Shown: in pieces, positions 37,501 to 47,587 of the stretch
Layout: each line of letters starts with the position of its first letter
Position numbering within the stretch: position 1 is the first letter of the stretch
Assembly (NCBI GenBank): GCA_022885665.1
Contig: JAGQDJ010000156.1
Location: forward strand, 800,862 to 864,861
Length of the DNA stretch: 64,000 bases
Direction of reading: 5' to 3'
From: Triops longicaudatus
Taxonomy: Eukaryota; Arthropoda; Branchiopoda; Notostraca; Triopsidae
Translations under genes and position numbers: made by a program
Notes under the pieces: generated by a model
What the model saw: only the letters and a program-made list of their open reading frames with translations
Databases searched by the model: none
What the model was told of the DNA's origin: nothing

Positions 37501-40500
37501 GAAGTCAAATAAAAACTATCATTGTCATCCAAAACCTTAAACTTTTAGACACAATATTACTAATAGTATCTGACCGATTTCGTTACTCTTTAGACCTTAA
37601 AACTTCGAAAAATCAGACTTAGTGCACCAGTTTACCTAATTTTTCCGTTTAATAAAAGTGCAGTAAAAATCCAACCGTAATTTAAAAATTTGACAAAAGC
37701 TTTTTGAAGAAAAACTCAAACTCTTTCACAAGGTATCTCTAACACCAACATTACTGTCGAAACAGTTTCTTTGCTTTCCTAGCCCTTTTTCAGCATGATG
37801 TCTGAAAACTCCCATGTTATTATCCCGTAAGGGGTTTGTGCAAACCAGAGTCTTACGCCCAACTAGAACGCCTACTCAAAAATTTATTTCAGTGTTAATT
37901 CCAAACTTGCTATGAAGTCAAAGAAAATCAAGGGCTGTTAGAACGTTTACGCTTCGAATTTGGTGGCGAATTAATTAACTCACAGTATAAGAATGCTGAA
38001 ATTACTTATCGAGCCACAAAATCCTTTAAGTGTTAAGCTAAAGTATTGTAACAATATGTAAAAATAAATTAAGTCCAGATTAAGGTAAGGAATGTTTACT
38101 TCTAAATGCAGCTTTTACGCACTGGAAGCGCATGTGAAACTAGCAAATCGAGAGAAGGGCATAGCAGAAAAATACCGTATTTTTCCTCATAGCTTGAATC
38201 TTCTAGGTTTGGACTGCCATTACGGCAAAGCGTGAGAGTGAGTTTCGGGTTCAAGACCTTTTACTCTGTGTGTGTGCCTCACGTACTAGTGTCACGTCTA
38301 CCCTATAACCCTGAGTTTTCCGACCCTACTCTCCCTCTATCGAAAGCCGTGGGATTAACGGCTGTTGAAGTAGCCTATTAGTTTGTTACAGTTATGAGAA
38401 TACGTATAACAGTAGGAATGTCAATGAGAATCATTTGCACAATTTGGACGCTGTGAAACTAAGGGCATTTTTACTTCAATTTTGCATTTGTCGAAGAAAG
38501 TGCGGTAACGGTCTCTTTTGCCTAATGTCCAGAAATATCGACAGCAGCATCGGTGTTCGGTCACAGAAGCAATTTTGGTCACAGAAACAAAAATCCATTT
38601 AGCAATCCATTTCTGCCGACAAGCGGTCTCTTTGAACCATTGCAGTCCCTGCAAACACGGAAGGACTGACAAAAGAAGGTTAAGTCTGTTTTTGTCACGA
38701 TTCTTCTCTTTATGTGTTGCATAAATATTCTGTACAATTTTACGTGTTGGGAAAAGAAATTTCCAATGAGCGATTTGGGATAGCGAAGAACCAAAACTAG
38801 GGAAGTACTGCATTAGAGCTTGAGTGTCTTGCAGTTAACGATTGGGTACGATGGGGGTCACTATGGCGACCATTATAGAAATGCTACAAGGAACTCGTGC
38901 TCTAAGGGCGCCCTTATGCACGGGAATTTTTAGAGCACACGGGTTCCGCCTTGGTCGTAGACAAGAAGTCTTCAGATACCGACGAACTTTGGCGTATCGA
39001 AAAACTTCGGTGGAAATTTGAACTAATCTGAATGTTATTTACGCTTTTACCACGGAACATTATGGCAACCTTATGTCCATACTGCTAGAATGAATTATAA
39101 TCACCAGCTTCATGAAAATTAATTATATCAACTACTGCAGAACCCAAAATATTTTCCTTTTCAGAGCCGTAACATTCTTCATCTTAAATGACTCCAAACG
39201 TCTAGATAGAAGAATGCTATAAATACGAACTGAATATACACACACAAAAAAAAAACTTAAGAAAATCTATTGAGAAAAAATGAGCCACGGTCACGCCCTG
39301 ACGATGAGAATAAGACTACATGAGGAAAATTTAATAGACGGCTTTCAGACGGGGACCATTGTGCCATTGAGCAAAAAATCGGTAAGACGCAGGGTCGATT
39401 CTAATTGATTGACGTAGAAGCAAGGACGCTACATTTTTGTAGTCAAGAAAAAGTACTGCAACGCACAAACTACAGTTCGTGCCAAACTTCTTCTAGCGTC
39501 CGGAAAAGTGTTCTTCCGAAGGCGACTTGACATTATCTCGGAGGGAGTACCGGAAGCAGCGTTTTACCGCAAGTTTGGACACGACTAAATACAAAGATGC
39601 ACAGGAAACAGAGCGAAAGGGATGAAACCGCGAGATATTGATATATCTAGAAACTGTTGAGCATGAGGATATTTAGACTGAGAAGCGGTATTACATGTAT
39701 GAGAAGTTAGGAGGGAAATGTGAAATAAAAAAATATAAAATAAACAAAATGGTTGCTTGGAAAACGGCAAAAACAGGAGAATATCGAAGTGGCTTAAATG
39801 TAGTGTTACGTGAGACCTATCTAAACAACCCCTGCTTGAAATAGGAAATTGTGAAATGACCGTGAAGGATTTTACGTTTATCTCTGCCGTTTATGAATTC
39901 GGCATGCAATCAGGTACTAATTTTTTTGTTGGCAGATCTTAACAATCGAGATTTCACTAAAGTACCAGGTGTCACGTAAAGGACGTTATCGTAGTACATA
40001 ACATTCTTTCCTCATTTTTGCAGATGGATGCGAGTACACATCGAGGCACTATACGAAAAAGCTACGGTGGCGTGGGACGTAACTTAGCCGACGCTTTGAC
40101 CAGGTTGGGCACGGAATCTTTGCTGTTGACGTCAATAGGAGAGGATAACCTGGGTCAAGATCTTATGAAACACAACCCTCGCATGGTAACAAAAAAGGAG
40201 ATAAAGCTAATGTACTTTCCATACACCCAAATCTCACGAAAGTTTTGTGTATAGAATACTAGCGGGTTTTCTCGGGTTCCTTCAAAAACCACTGCAACTT
40301 ACATGGCCGTTCTGGACACAAAAGGACAAACCCAGTTCGGTATTGGAGACTTCGATGTCTTTAATGATTTAAGCATAGAATGGGTAAGATAGTCCATTAT
40401 ATTAGCTAGCCCTTGTGTTCGTCGTATCGCGAATGTGTGATAAGTAATGCACCACTACTTATTAACCTTAGGTCAAGAAACACGAAAAAGAGATATGCAA

Positions 40501-43500
40501 CGCGCCCTTATTGGTGCTAGATGCTAATACTCCTCAAGCAACCATGGATTACGTACTTGACATGTGCACGGAATCGAGAACACCAGGTAAGAGTCTTTTC
40601 ATGTGGCTAGAATAAGAATTTCTGTTGAGTCTATCCAATCTTACGGTAAAGAACTCAGGCATTGACAGATGTGTGACAAAAATCGTTGTGCGGATGCAAA
40701 TAATATGCACGACGAAATTCGGAAACTAGACAAAAGTCGAACCAAAAATATATACTTTATAGTTACATATGCTATAGTTTATAAATAATACTGAAGTCGA
40801 TTGTGGAACGACTTAACTTTTGCTAAAGCTCCTGAGTGCTTTTAAAAGTTCTAAGCCCTATACATCCGTACGAAGTACAAGTTTACTGAACCAAACGTAC
40901 CCTAACATTGTCAGTCGGATTACTTGAGCTCGTGGAAGGATTAAGAGTCAGATTAGGACTCTTTCGTACGACTAAACCTCGTTAAAACACATAGGAAAGG
41001 TTCTATGGAAGCTAGCATGCATTGCGTAATCGCTGAATAGTTATAGTCTCCATAAGAGACAAGTTGGTAAATCAGTAACTTCACATGTGTACTGTTAAAG
41101 CTATAAAGATAGCAAGAGGAGAAAGAAAATGCTTTAATGCTTCCAACAGGATGGCATGGCATAGTGTACCGGAAATTGTCTGTCATTACTCATTTAGTAG
41201 TCAGTAAAGATAACTAAAACCTAATTAGTCGAACAGATTAAAAGAACGCATGTATTTATCTTGCAAAAGGCGTACAAAACTTTCAACAGCTACAGTTAAC
41301 GTTCTAAAAAGAGATGGGACGGAATACAGTTGCACTTGATCTCAATATTCGAGACCTCACAGATCTAATAATGTGGACTTATTAAGATATTTGTGTTTTC
41401 ATTTTTGGCAAACGCATTATATATAAGAATGGATTCCTGGGGTAGGTTGCATTTGCACTACCAAGTTTCGCGTTTGCCTCTTCTTTATCCAAGCTCTCTT
41501 CGAATCCTGTGGCACATAAATAGTAAAATAATAATAACAATAATTGATACCGCAATTGCCAAACTAACAATTCTTACCCAGTAGAAAATTAATGTCGAAA
41601 GTGCACTCAGAAAAAATGCGATCACGGCAAAAGCGTAAGACCATGATAAGTAATTGTAGTTAGGGTACATAAGCCAGTCCCTGCGCCAACATTGTCCTCC
41701 AAAAATGGCAACGGACAAAAACAGAGTAAAACCTGCATAATTGTAACGTTATTAAATTTTAGTTTTCTCACATTTGAAATTTTAACAAAGGTACCGGTCA
41801 GAGCATTTAAAATGACTATTGTTCCAAGTAATTGGTATTCGTAGCGGAATACGAAACGTAACGGCCAACGTGTTAGCATAAGTGCGGAAGTAATTTGCGA
41901 AGAGCACGTGAAAATCAAGGCTAAAGTCATAAAGGCCTGGACAACCATCAACCAGCCTACGAGAAAAAAAAATTCATACGCGTTTACAATAAAGTAGGAC
42001 TTAAACAAAGACAATACCTGGTAGGATCCATTCCCAGATAACATAGTATTCGCGACTGAAGACGTAGCTACAGCCATGAAACAGTTTGTCGAACTGGTAG
42101 TACGGATAACGAAAATGATCGAAACAAAACTCCCATAAACCCATTTTCTTGAATGGGCTGTACGTATCTTCCCAAGATACCAACCAGTACGGGCTAAAGC
42201 AGAAAAAAATTATCTTGTTTTTATTATAATCCTAAGTGCTTAATATTTACCTGGCGTAGGACATGACTGTTAGCAGTAGTGTTACAAACGAAATAATTGA
42301 ACCCAGTAAAAGGTATCCTACATTAGAGAAAAATTAATTCGAATCGAGCCCATACTGCGGTGTTACATACCTGACGTTTTCGGTGCTTGGTCACTTTTAA
42401 CCTTCATTTTTGTAAATGAAAACTGTCAGGACAAAGCTCATAGTCTCAAGCAACGCACGTAAACAAGGTTTGGCCACGACCAAACGGCACACCTTACAGG
42501 TTGTTAAATATCGGTATCGTTAAATGTTTGGGTCGATAGAAATCGTTTACCTTAGTTTAAATCCACCTGCTACCTGGACGCAACGGCCAAAATTTAGAAC
42601 ACAGAAAACCTTACCGAATGTCGATTTTTTAAGTAAAATAAAAAACACCAGTTTAAAAATTTGACACTTTTACGAATAGTTTACATGTCTGTTTTATAAC
42701 TATGACACCAGGAAGTCGCAAGATTTCACGAAATACTTGAAAGGCATTGCGCCACAACCATTCACCTGCACCTTTCCCCGTTGACGACGTACCAATTAAG
42801 TCAATTTGCCTAGATGATGTTTAGTAGCAGCGCTAAAAAGAAGGTCAGACATGTCCACAAGAAATAAGTTTTTCTTTAGCTCAACGAGTGAAAGTGTTGA
42901 GTTTCTTAGAAAGAAAAAAAATAGACAGAGGGTTTACTTTTTCAACGTTTTTGCGTGAGTCTAATGTACCAGTTCCCTGAAATTAATTTTTTCGTATAAC
43001 AAAAAAATAGCAAATTCAACCGTAATTTACAGGGTTAAATAAAGGGGTTAAATTTAGCAAAAGCTTTCTGAAATAAAACTCAAACTGGTGCACTAGATGT
43101 ATATAACTCCAACATTACTGTCAAAATAATTTCTTTGATTTTTTAACCATTTTTCCAGCACGACGTCTGAAAATTTCCATGTTATTCTCCCATAAAGGAT
43201 TTGTGTATACCGGGGCCTTAACGTGTCTAATAGGCCATCGTTGTTGCTGTGCATTTTTTTTGCCGTCTTTTCTGTCTGCTCCTTTGCTTATAATTTTAAT
43301 TGCATTAAATCGTCGTACAATCGCACTGTGACGCTTCTTTATTATTTTGCGTTTACGCGATGAACACAATCTGAAATGATGTAACGAATCTCCCCTTTGG
43401 AGTTTCACATTTGCAGGGATTTTACGAATCAAAATGTCTAACATCAAAGGACCTTCATTTGGCATTTAATATAAAATCGACAAGTACAAAGGCACAGTAA

Positions 43501-46500
43501 GATTCATTGTGTTCTAGAAACTTATACAAAACAGGAATGTTAAAAAAGTGGACGGCAACAGGAGTAGAAGGATTGGTTTAGATCTTAGACATTTCTCTTT
43601 AAGTCGTGTAGAAATACCCTAGCTTCAATCGTTGAAAACTTGTCAAAAAAGGACGGACTTTACTTTTCAAAGTTGCACTACTCTAGACGAGATTAACTGG
43701 CATAACAAATCAGCAATCTGCAACTTAAGCTTTTCCATGTTCCATGGAAAACGTCGACTGCGACTGCGTTGCTTCGGCCTTTTTCTTTTGCACTTTAGCC
43801 TCGACGAAAAAGAGTACGGCAGTCATTATAAGACCATAAGTGCCAACCACAGCCAGGCCGAAAGACCAGGACAAGTAATTATGGTCGAAATGGGGCATCC
43901 AATCCCGCGAATCGCCCAGCGCTCCGAAAATAATTACAGCAATGGTTCCGCAAACGCCTAAAACAAACGCCGTTTGTCAATACTTCTCCATCTGCTCCTT
44001 TTCAATTGAACGATTACCTGCTGCTGTTAAGTCCCAAGCGATAAGGCGACACAACCGAATCTTGTTGTGCATGTCATGCTGGAAACAGAGCACGTACGCT
44101 AACACTCCAGCTATTGCCACCAACATAAGCGTAAAGCAGAAAGTAAAGAACGTCTGCACGGCGATAAAGAACGCTGTGGAGAAAAATAATATTATTACCT
44201 AATCTTAAGTATACATAAAAAACTAGCAAAAGTCGCGTGGAAATGATTAATTTAATAAGCACGCGTATTACGTGGCATTAGAAAACCCCGAATTTCGGCA
44301 TAGCCGTAAGTAAAGGGGTTATAAATCCATCGGCACCCTGTGAAATAGCGCGTGTGCGTTTGATCGTTCGGATCAGGTAATGACCGAAAACAATGGACCC
44401 AGAGTCCAAGCTTTTCAAACTTGTCACCATAGTATTTGGTCCAGTTTTCTAACCAGTAGGGCGTCGCAAAAGCTACTGTAACTAGTATAGCGCTCACTGC
44501 AAAAATTGGAACGGCTATGCGAGCCGCCGTTGAACGCGTTTTTTCCATTTCAAATTCAAAAGGAAAGCACTTGTTTACAACAAATTTACACTGGTCCTCA
44601 AAAGTAGCAACGGCTGTGTACCGTTGACGCTACATTACAAACCACACCTTGTTTTCAACATGGCGGCTAATCACAGGCCGTCAAAATTCCCCCAGGCATT
44701 TCGGTTTACCTGTGGAACCGAGCAAACGTAGCCCGTGTTAAAACGAACAACGCCTAAGAAGCGGACTAAATTATCCCTGCCCTCTGAACTTTGAAACGCG
44801 CTTTTTCTTTCCATTTAAATGACATGCTCTTTGTAAATAGAAATGCAAAATAGTTTTAACTTACGTGGTCGCAAAAAGCTGTCTAGAAAGTGGTATTCTT
44901 CGTCCAGTATATGACGACACCCATTAAAAACTCTGTCGTAAAGATGTCTTAAATCCTTGAAGTCTCGGAGGCAAACATTCCATAAACCTAGGAATTTGTG
45001 TATTTTAATTATTACTTTTACTTGACCCATATTTGGGCACTTGAAGAAGGTTACAATGTTTAAGAATTTAGAAAGAAATAAGCACCTAAATTTAAAAATT
45101 TTCGGTCGAGAGGAACACCCTCATTTTCCAACCAAGCGTCTGTAGAAAACGCAATGATGACACAAAGATCACTGATCACAAATAATATTAAGGCAGTTTT
45201 TAATAGTTTGGACATTCCCGAATAAGACATTTTTCACGCACAGAAAACATAAACAAATTTACAATCAAACGAAGCTTTCATTCCATTAGTAGTAAGGAGA
45301 TGCAGGAGACTGTGACCGTGTGTGCGACACAAGCGTCTCTGGTGGAGCAAGTTGAAAACGCAGGATATACAAGTAGAAACTCGAAACACAGGAGAATTGC
45401 ATTTCTTTTTCTTCTTTTTTTTCAGGTGGGCTCGAGGGTGATAAACAAGTCCCTTAGTTAACAGACGTTAGAGTGATAATTTCGGTATTCAAAGTTCGCC
45501 GAAAAAGCCCAATAAGCTGTATGATGGGCCAACAAATAGTACTAGAAAGTAAATTGCTCGCATGGCTGTTACAGTTGCATTTTGCTTTCATTTACAGAGT
45601 TTTTATGAGATGAGCTCTGAGTACCTTTACGTAATATTGAATAGTAGACGAACACAGAATTTAGATACGCAACGCGTTGCTCAATATTTTACTGTATTTT
45701 TTAATAAAAAACGACTGCATTTCTTTGTGGAACATTTTTTGTTTAGCATAGCCTATATAGCAGAAAGTAACAAGGCTTGCAGATATAGCTGACTGACATT
45801 GAACATCAAAATTCCATAGAAGCTCACATTTCCAAAATCCGTGAGCAGTTTCTAGTGCGAAAGAAATTGCATAACACAGTAAAATTTATAATACAACAGA
45901 AATTGCGGAATAGGCTGCAATAAAACTGTCCTATATTACATGTTCGTGTTACTTCTCTAGTTACATTTTTTAGGTACACAGCGTCTACCGTAATTATTTA
46001 TGAACTTTTCACTATTCGTTAATTTATGTCACAGTATGGTATGAACCATCTAAACATAGGAAATCTTAAAAAAATTCACCATAGAGAAATTGTGGAATAA
46101 GCTATAATAATCGCCCTGTATTATATTTTCATGTTCAATTCTAGTTACAAAAGGTTTGGATATAGAGCGTTTACCGTAATTATTTATGGAGTTTTTATTA
46201 TTCGCCTATTTATATACCACAGTGTGGTTTGAGCCAACGGACCATCGGAAAGCTGCAAAACCTTTTGCGTCAAACCGGTGGAAAGCAATCAAATATTCGT
46301 CTCCTAACCTAGCCGAGTTGCAAGCTATGACAAGTTTTCTACAAAACGGAAATACATGTAAGATGTTTGTATCATGTAAAAATGTCACAGTTTCTTCTAT
46401 GTATGACCATTAAGTAGCGTGTATACCACCATCCTCGTGGCCTGAATTGAAGGAATGGGTTATCGAGAATTCTTCCCCCCTACTTGAGCACATGCAATGC

Positions 46501-46966
46501 CTTCTAGTTACCATTGGCAAAGCAGGAATGATGGTAATTGAAAAAAAATGTTTTTGCCTTCCATAAAAAAATACATCTTTCTTTTTTTTTGGTCAAGATA
46601 CTTCGTAACGATGGTAGCTGTCATTCATTATCGATTTCGCAAAATGTCTCGTCGCCTAATTCAAAGCTGTCGTATTCGCATTATCCTCCACCTGCCGTAA
46701 AAGACGAAGATGTGGTTAGCGTGTCTGGAGCAGGAGACTGGTATTTTTTAATGCGATGTATATCCAAGGTAACATAATCAACATTTTTCAACAGTTTAGC
46801 TGCAGGCTTCATTGCCGGTATGCTCCGGGGTCTACCCGAGGACGTCTGCGTAGAAATGGCACTCGAGATGACTGCCAAGTCGCTGCTAGCATCACCTGCA
46901 GTTCCTAGTACTATTACAGAAGATTTGGTTACCAAGTATCAAGTGCAGAAGTACAGTTCATCATAG
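18156..46966 (+). CDS. bifunctional pseudouridine enzyme: PsuG glycosidase + PfkB kinase
   Basis: Fourteen exons: 18156-18527, 18585-18660, 18722-18864, 18923-19256, 19330-19408, 19470-19554, 19618-19680, 40024-40185, 40255-40383, 40472-40586, 46223-46357, 46418-46533, 46598-46740, 46795-46966 (2124 nt, 707 aa). Residues 1-25 are basic and amphipathic, a possible mitochondrial presequence. Residues about 32-340 are pseudouridine-5'-phosphate glycosidase, with ALESTIITHGMPYP (Glu50 fits the conserved active-site Glu), CVKTSRRDL and the TGGIGGVHRGAE loop. Residues 364-707 are a PfkB sugar kinase: VVVIGGATIDFVATV, SYGGVGRNLADALTRLG, NLAELQAM, VTIGKAGMM and the catalytic GAGD followed by CLAAGF. 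Family role: the kinase makes pseudouridine 5'-phosphate and the glycosidase splits it to uracil and ribose 5-phosphate. Introns 7 (20.3 kb) and 10 (5.6 kb) enclose minus-strand genes. The joins SIK/MDASTHRG and P/VWFEPTD are in phase and match the family. Confidence 0.93.
19681..25709. other. left part of the 20.3-kb intron, no gene recognised
   Basis: This lies between exon 7 of the pseudouridine enzyme gene and the 3' end of the nested tetraspanin. Near 20210 is a GGGCCGTATCCAGGATTCGG segment of the kind found at transposon ends. Open frames at 20.8-21.2 kb and 24.66-25.36 kb overlap on both strands and match no family I know. No RNA gene was seen. Confidence 0.45.
25710..29128 (-). CDS. 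tetraspanin with a greatly expanded large extracellular loop
   Basis: Two coding exons, 29128-28937 and 27404-25710 (1887 nt, 628 aa). TM1 (YTCNAVLVISVLAFISAAV), TM2 (about residues 58-76), TM3 (WIALLFLLGGDILLGIVW) and TM4 (DILFVLGFCVLSFVKLCFLA) are visible. The outer loop carries the tetraspanin CCG motif at about residues 147-149, PESCC at about 173-177 and a GC at about 396. Between PESCC and the GC lies an insert of roughly 200 residues rich in Ser, Thr, Arg, Lys and His; typical loops have a few tens of residues there. A cytosolic tail of about 190 residues is also long. Tetraspanins organise membrane microdomains. The gene sits on the opposite strand inside the 20.3-kb intron of the pseudouridine enzyme gene. 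The frame stays open upstream of the chosen ATG to an acceptor at about 29178, so a further 5' coding exon is possible. Confidence 0.85.
28190..28218. repeat. poly-A run (about 29 nt)
   Basis: A29 follows a C/T-rich stretch. It lies in the intronic region between the two tetraspanin exons. It may be a retroposon tail; the body was not recognised. Confidence 0.6.
29902..30175. mobile_element. pogo/Tc1-like MITE relic
   Basis: The left end CAGCAAAATCTCGCTATAAC and a right end containing GATTATCCGATATAGCG, whose reverse complement is CGCTATATCGGATAATC, form imperfect inverted repeats of the 'CTATATAACGAA' kind seen at ends of pogo/Tigger elements. Internal TTATAACGAGATTCTTATC is a further degenerate copy. 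No transposase frame is present. Boundaries are approximate. Confidence 0.45.
30787..30827. repeat. poly-T run (about 41 nt)
   Basis: An uninterrupted T run. If it is a retroposon tail, the element lies on the minus strand with its body to the right (30828 onward). No source gene was recognised. Confidence 0.7.
31490..31521. repeat. poly-T run (about 32 nt)
   Basis: A second uninterrupted T run, 0.7 kb from the first. It is intronic and no element body was recognised. Confidence 0.7.
33751..33895. repeat. AAATA/AAAT-type microsatellite with ATAC and ATAG variants
   Basis: About 145 bp of repeated AAATA and AAAT units, with interspersed ATACAT and ATAGAT variants. The overlapping minus-strand Phe/Tyr/Leu-rich open frames are artefacts of the repeat. 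Confidence 0.9.
37618..37870. repeat. interspersed repeat, copy 1
   Basis: This shares scattered but collinear blocks with 42961-43228 in the same orientation, for example TCCAACCGTAATTTA / TTCAACCGTAATTTA, CCAACATTACTGTC and GCATGATGTCTGAAAA / GCACGACGTCTGAAAA. Identity looks to be roughly 75%, with small indels. The element class is unknown. Confidence 0.65.
40587..41416. other. start of the 5.6-kb intron, no gene recognised
   Basis: Between exon 10 of the pseudouridine enzyme gene and the stop codon of the first nested claudin-like gene. It is AT-rich, with only short frames. Confidence 0.5.
41417..42407 (-). CDS. claudin-like four-TM protein (unit A)
   Basis: Six exons: 42407-42371, 42317-42251, 42193-42018, 41956-41795, 41732-41578, 41506-41417 (687 nt, 228 aa). 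The first transmembrane helix (LLLGSIISFVTLLLTVMSYA) is followed by a loop with the claudin-family signature W...GLW..C..C (SPYWLVSW, MGLWEFC, FHGCSY). Then come TM2 (LMVVQAFMTLALIFTCSS), TM3 (QLLGTIVILNALTGFTLFLS) and TM4 (YAFAVIAFFLSALSTLIFYW), with a short basic C-terminal tail. The motif NYNYLSWSYA before TM4 is shared with unit B (DHNYLSWSFG). In arthropods such proteins (pasiflora, megatrachea, sinuous types) build septate junctions. The gene lies on the opposite strand inside intron 10 of the pseudouridine enzyme gene. Confidence 0.88.
42408..43724. other. spacer between claudin units A and B, with interspersed repeat copy 2
   Basis: 42961-43228 matches the repeat at 37618-37870. A minus-strand frame of 114 codons (43121-43465) partly overlaps this repeat. 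It is Lys/Arg-rich and matches no family I know, so I treat it as repeat-derived or chance. The rest shows nothing. Confidence 0.5.
43725..44548 (-). CDS. claudin-like four-TM protein (unit B)
   Basis: Three exons: 44548-44272, 44173-44018, 43957-43725 (666 nt, 221 aa). TM1 (AVPIFAVSAILVTVAFATPY) is followed by the signature PYWLENW ... LGLWVHC ... GC. TM2 is FTFCFTLMLVAIAGVLAYVL, TM3 CGTIAVIIFGALG and TM4 GLAVVGTYGLIMTAVLFFV. The tail is Lys/Gln-rich. The layout matches unit A: a phase-1 intron after the first extracellular loop, a phase-1 intron before TM3, and an HNYLSWS motif. Exons 2 and 3 may also serve unit C. A septate-junction role is inferred from the family. Confidence 0.88.
44865..45230 (-). 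CDS. claudin-like 5' exons (unit C): TM1 and first extracellular loop only
   Basis: Two exons, 45230-45086 and 44987-44865 (268 nt, 89 codons plus one base). The product begins MSYSGMSKLL, has TM1 (ALILFVISDLCVIIAFSTDA) and a first loop with AWLEN, LNLGLWNVC and NGCRHI. It ends at a phase-1 donor (CCAC/gtaagt), the same phase and the same last four bases as exon 1 of unit B. No TM2-TM4 exons lie between it and unit B. Either it is an alternative 5' end spliced to unit B exons 2-3 (acceptor 44173), or a truncated duplicate. Confidence 0.7.
45885..46257. repeat. tandem duplication (about 188-bp period) over an intron-exon border
   Basis: Unit 1 (about 45885-46068) and unit 2 (about 46072-46257) align throughout, for example GGAATAGGCTGCAATAA / GGAATAAGCTATAATAA and CTACCGTAATTATTTATG / TTACCGTAATTATTTATG. 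Both run through the splice acceptor into the first codons of exon 11 of the pseudouridine enzyme gene. Only unit 2 is intact. Confidence 0.8.
46035..46070 (+). pseudogene. decayed duplicate of exon 11 start (pseudouridine enzyme gene)
   Basis: After the acceptor cacag, the ghost exon reads VWYEPSKHRKS then a TAA stop. The real exon at 46223 reads VWFEPTDHRKAAKPF. The copy is therefore a duplicated exon border that now ends in a stop codon after 11 residues. Confidence 0.75.
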
Positions 46967-47587
46967 CGATCTACCGTATTAATTTTCTCATCTAGCTTTT
47001 TCTGACAGATCTTAGGTAGTCAATTAAGTTTTACTTTTTCCGGTGCATTCGCAGTTAGCGTACCGTGTCTAATTTATCTTTCTTTAACTATGCTCGATAA
47101 AACTTTTTGTCCTGATTTTACCAAAATATGTGGCGTAGCCTAACTTACGATTTTACCTTTAGGTTTTATCCATACTTATTTTTGTTTGGCCGTGTTCAGA
47201 ATATATATTTGGCTTATGCCTTTTGTAACATTTCTATTAACACAACATCGGATTAAGCAAAAAATATATTGTAGTACAGAATTTGTACCGAATTGTTGTA
47301 TTATACGGTGTCGACAGTATTGAATTCCTTAGTTTTTCGTTCAGGAAATGTTAGATTGTACATGTTCGGTTCTTTTCTAAATATGTAATCAGGGGCGCAG
47401 CGAAGGGCCGTTTTCACACGTCCCCTCATATCTGGACAACAGATTTGAGCGTCGCGCCAATTTAGCCATTCTGATCGCTAGGTGGCTATGCAATGCTTGT
47501 GTTAGGCTGGGGAAGCAAAACATCTTGTGTGCGCGCTGAATCATACAGTCCGTTTCATTGCTAAAGCTCAGCTGTAAGCTCTGACAG
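46967..47587. other. downstream flank of the pseudouridine enzyme gene
   Basis: Likely 3' UTR plus intergenic sequence. At 47390-47405 is CAGGGGCGCAGCGAAG, identical to the left end of the hAT-like MITE at 50769-50940, so a fragment of that family may lie here. No gene was seen. Confidence 0.5.

Larger units (their letters stand above)
29129..40023. other. right part of the 20.3-kb intron, gene-poor
   Basis: No gene is supported. It holds a pogo-like MITE relic (about 29.9-30.2 kb), two poly-T runs, an AAATA-type microsatellite (33.75-33.9 kb) and one copy of an interspersed repeat (37.6-37.9 kb). The longest open frame, 171 codons at 30250-30765 (+), has no recognisable domain. A frame near 36.5-36.65 kb (KVTLVKPTLKDDDSTN) looks protein-like but is isolated. 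Confidence 0.5.

Noticed and set aside
38421..38813. 130-codon minus-strand frame
   Set aside because: No domain or splice partner, repetitive short words, and overlapped by a plus-strand frame; probably chance.
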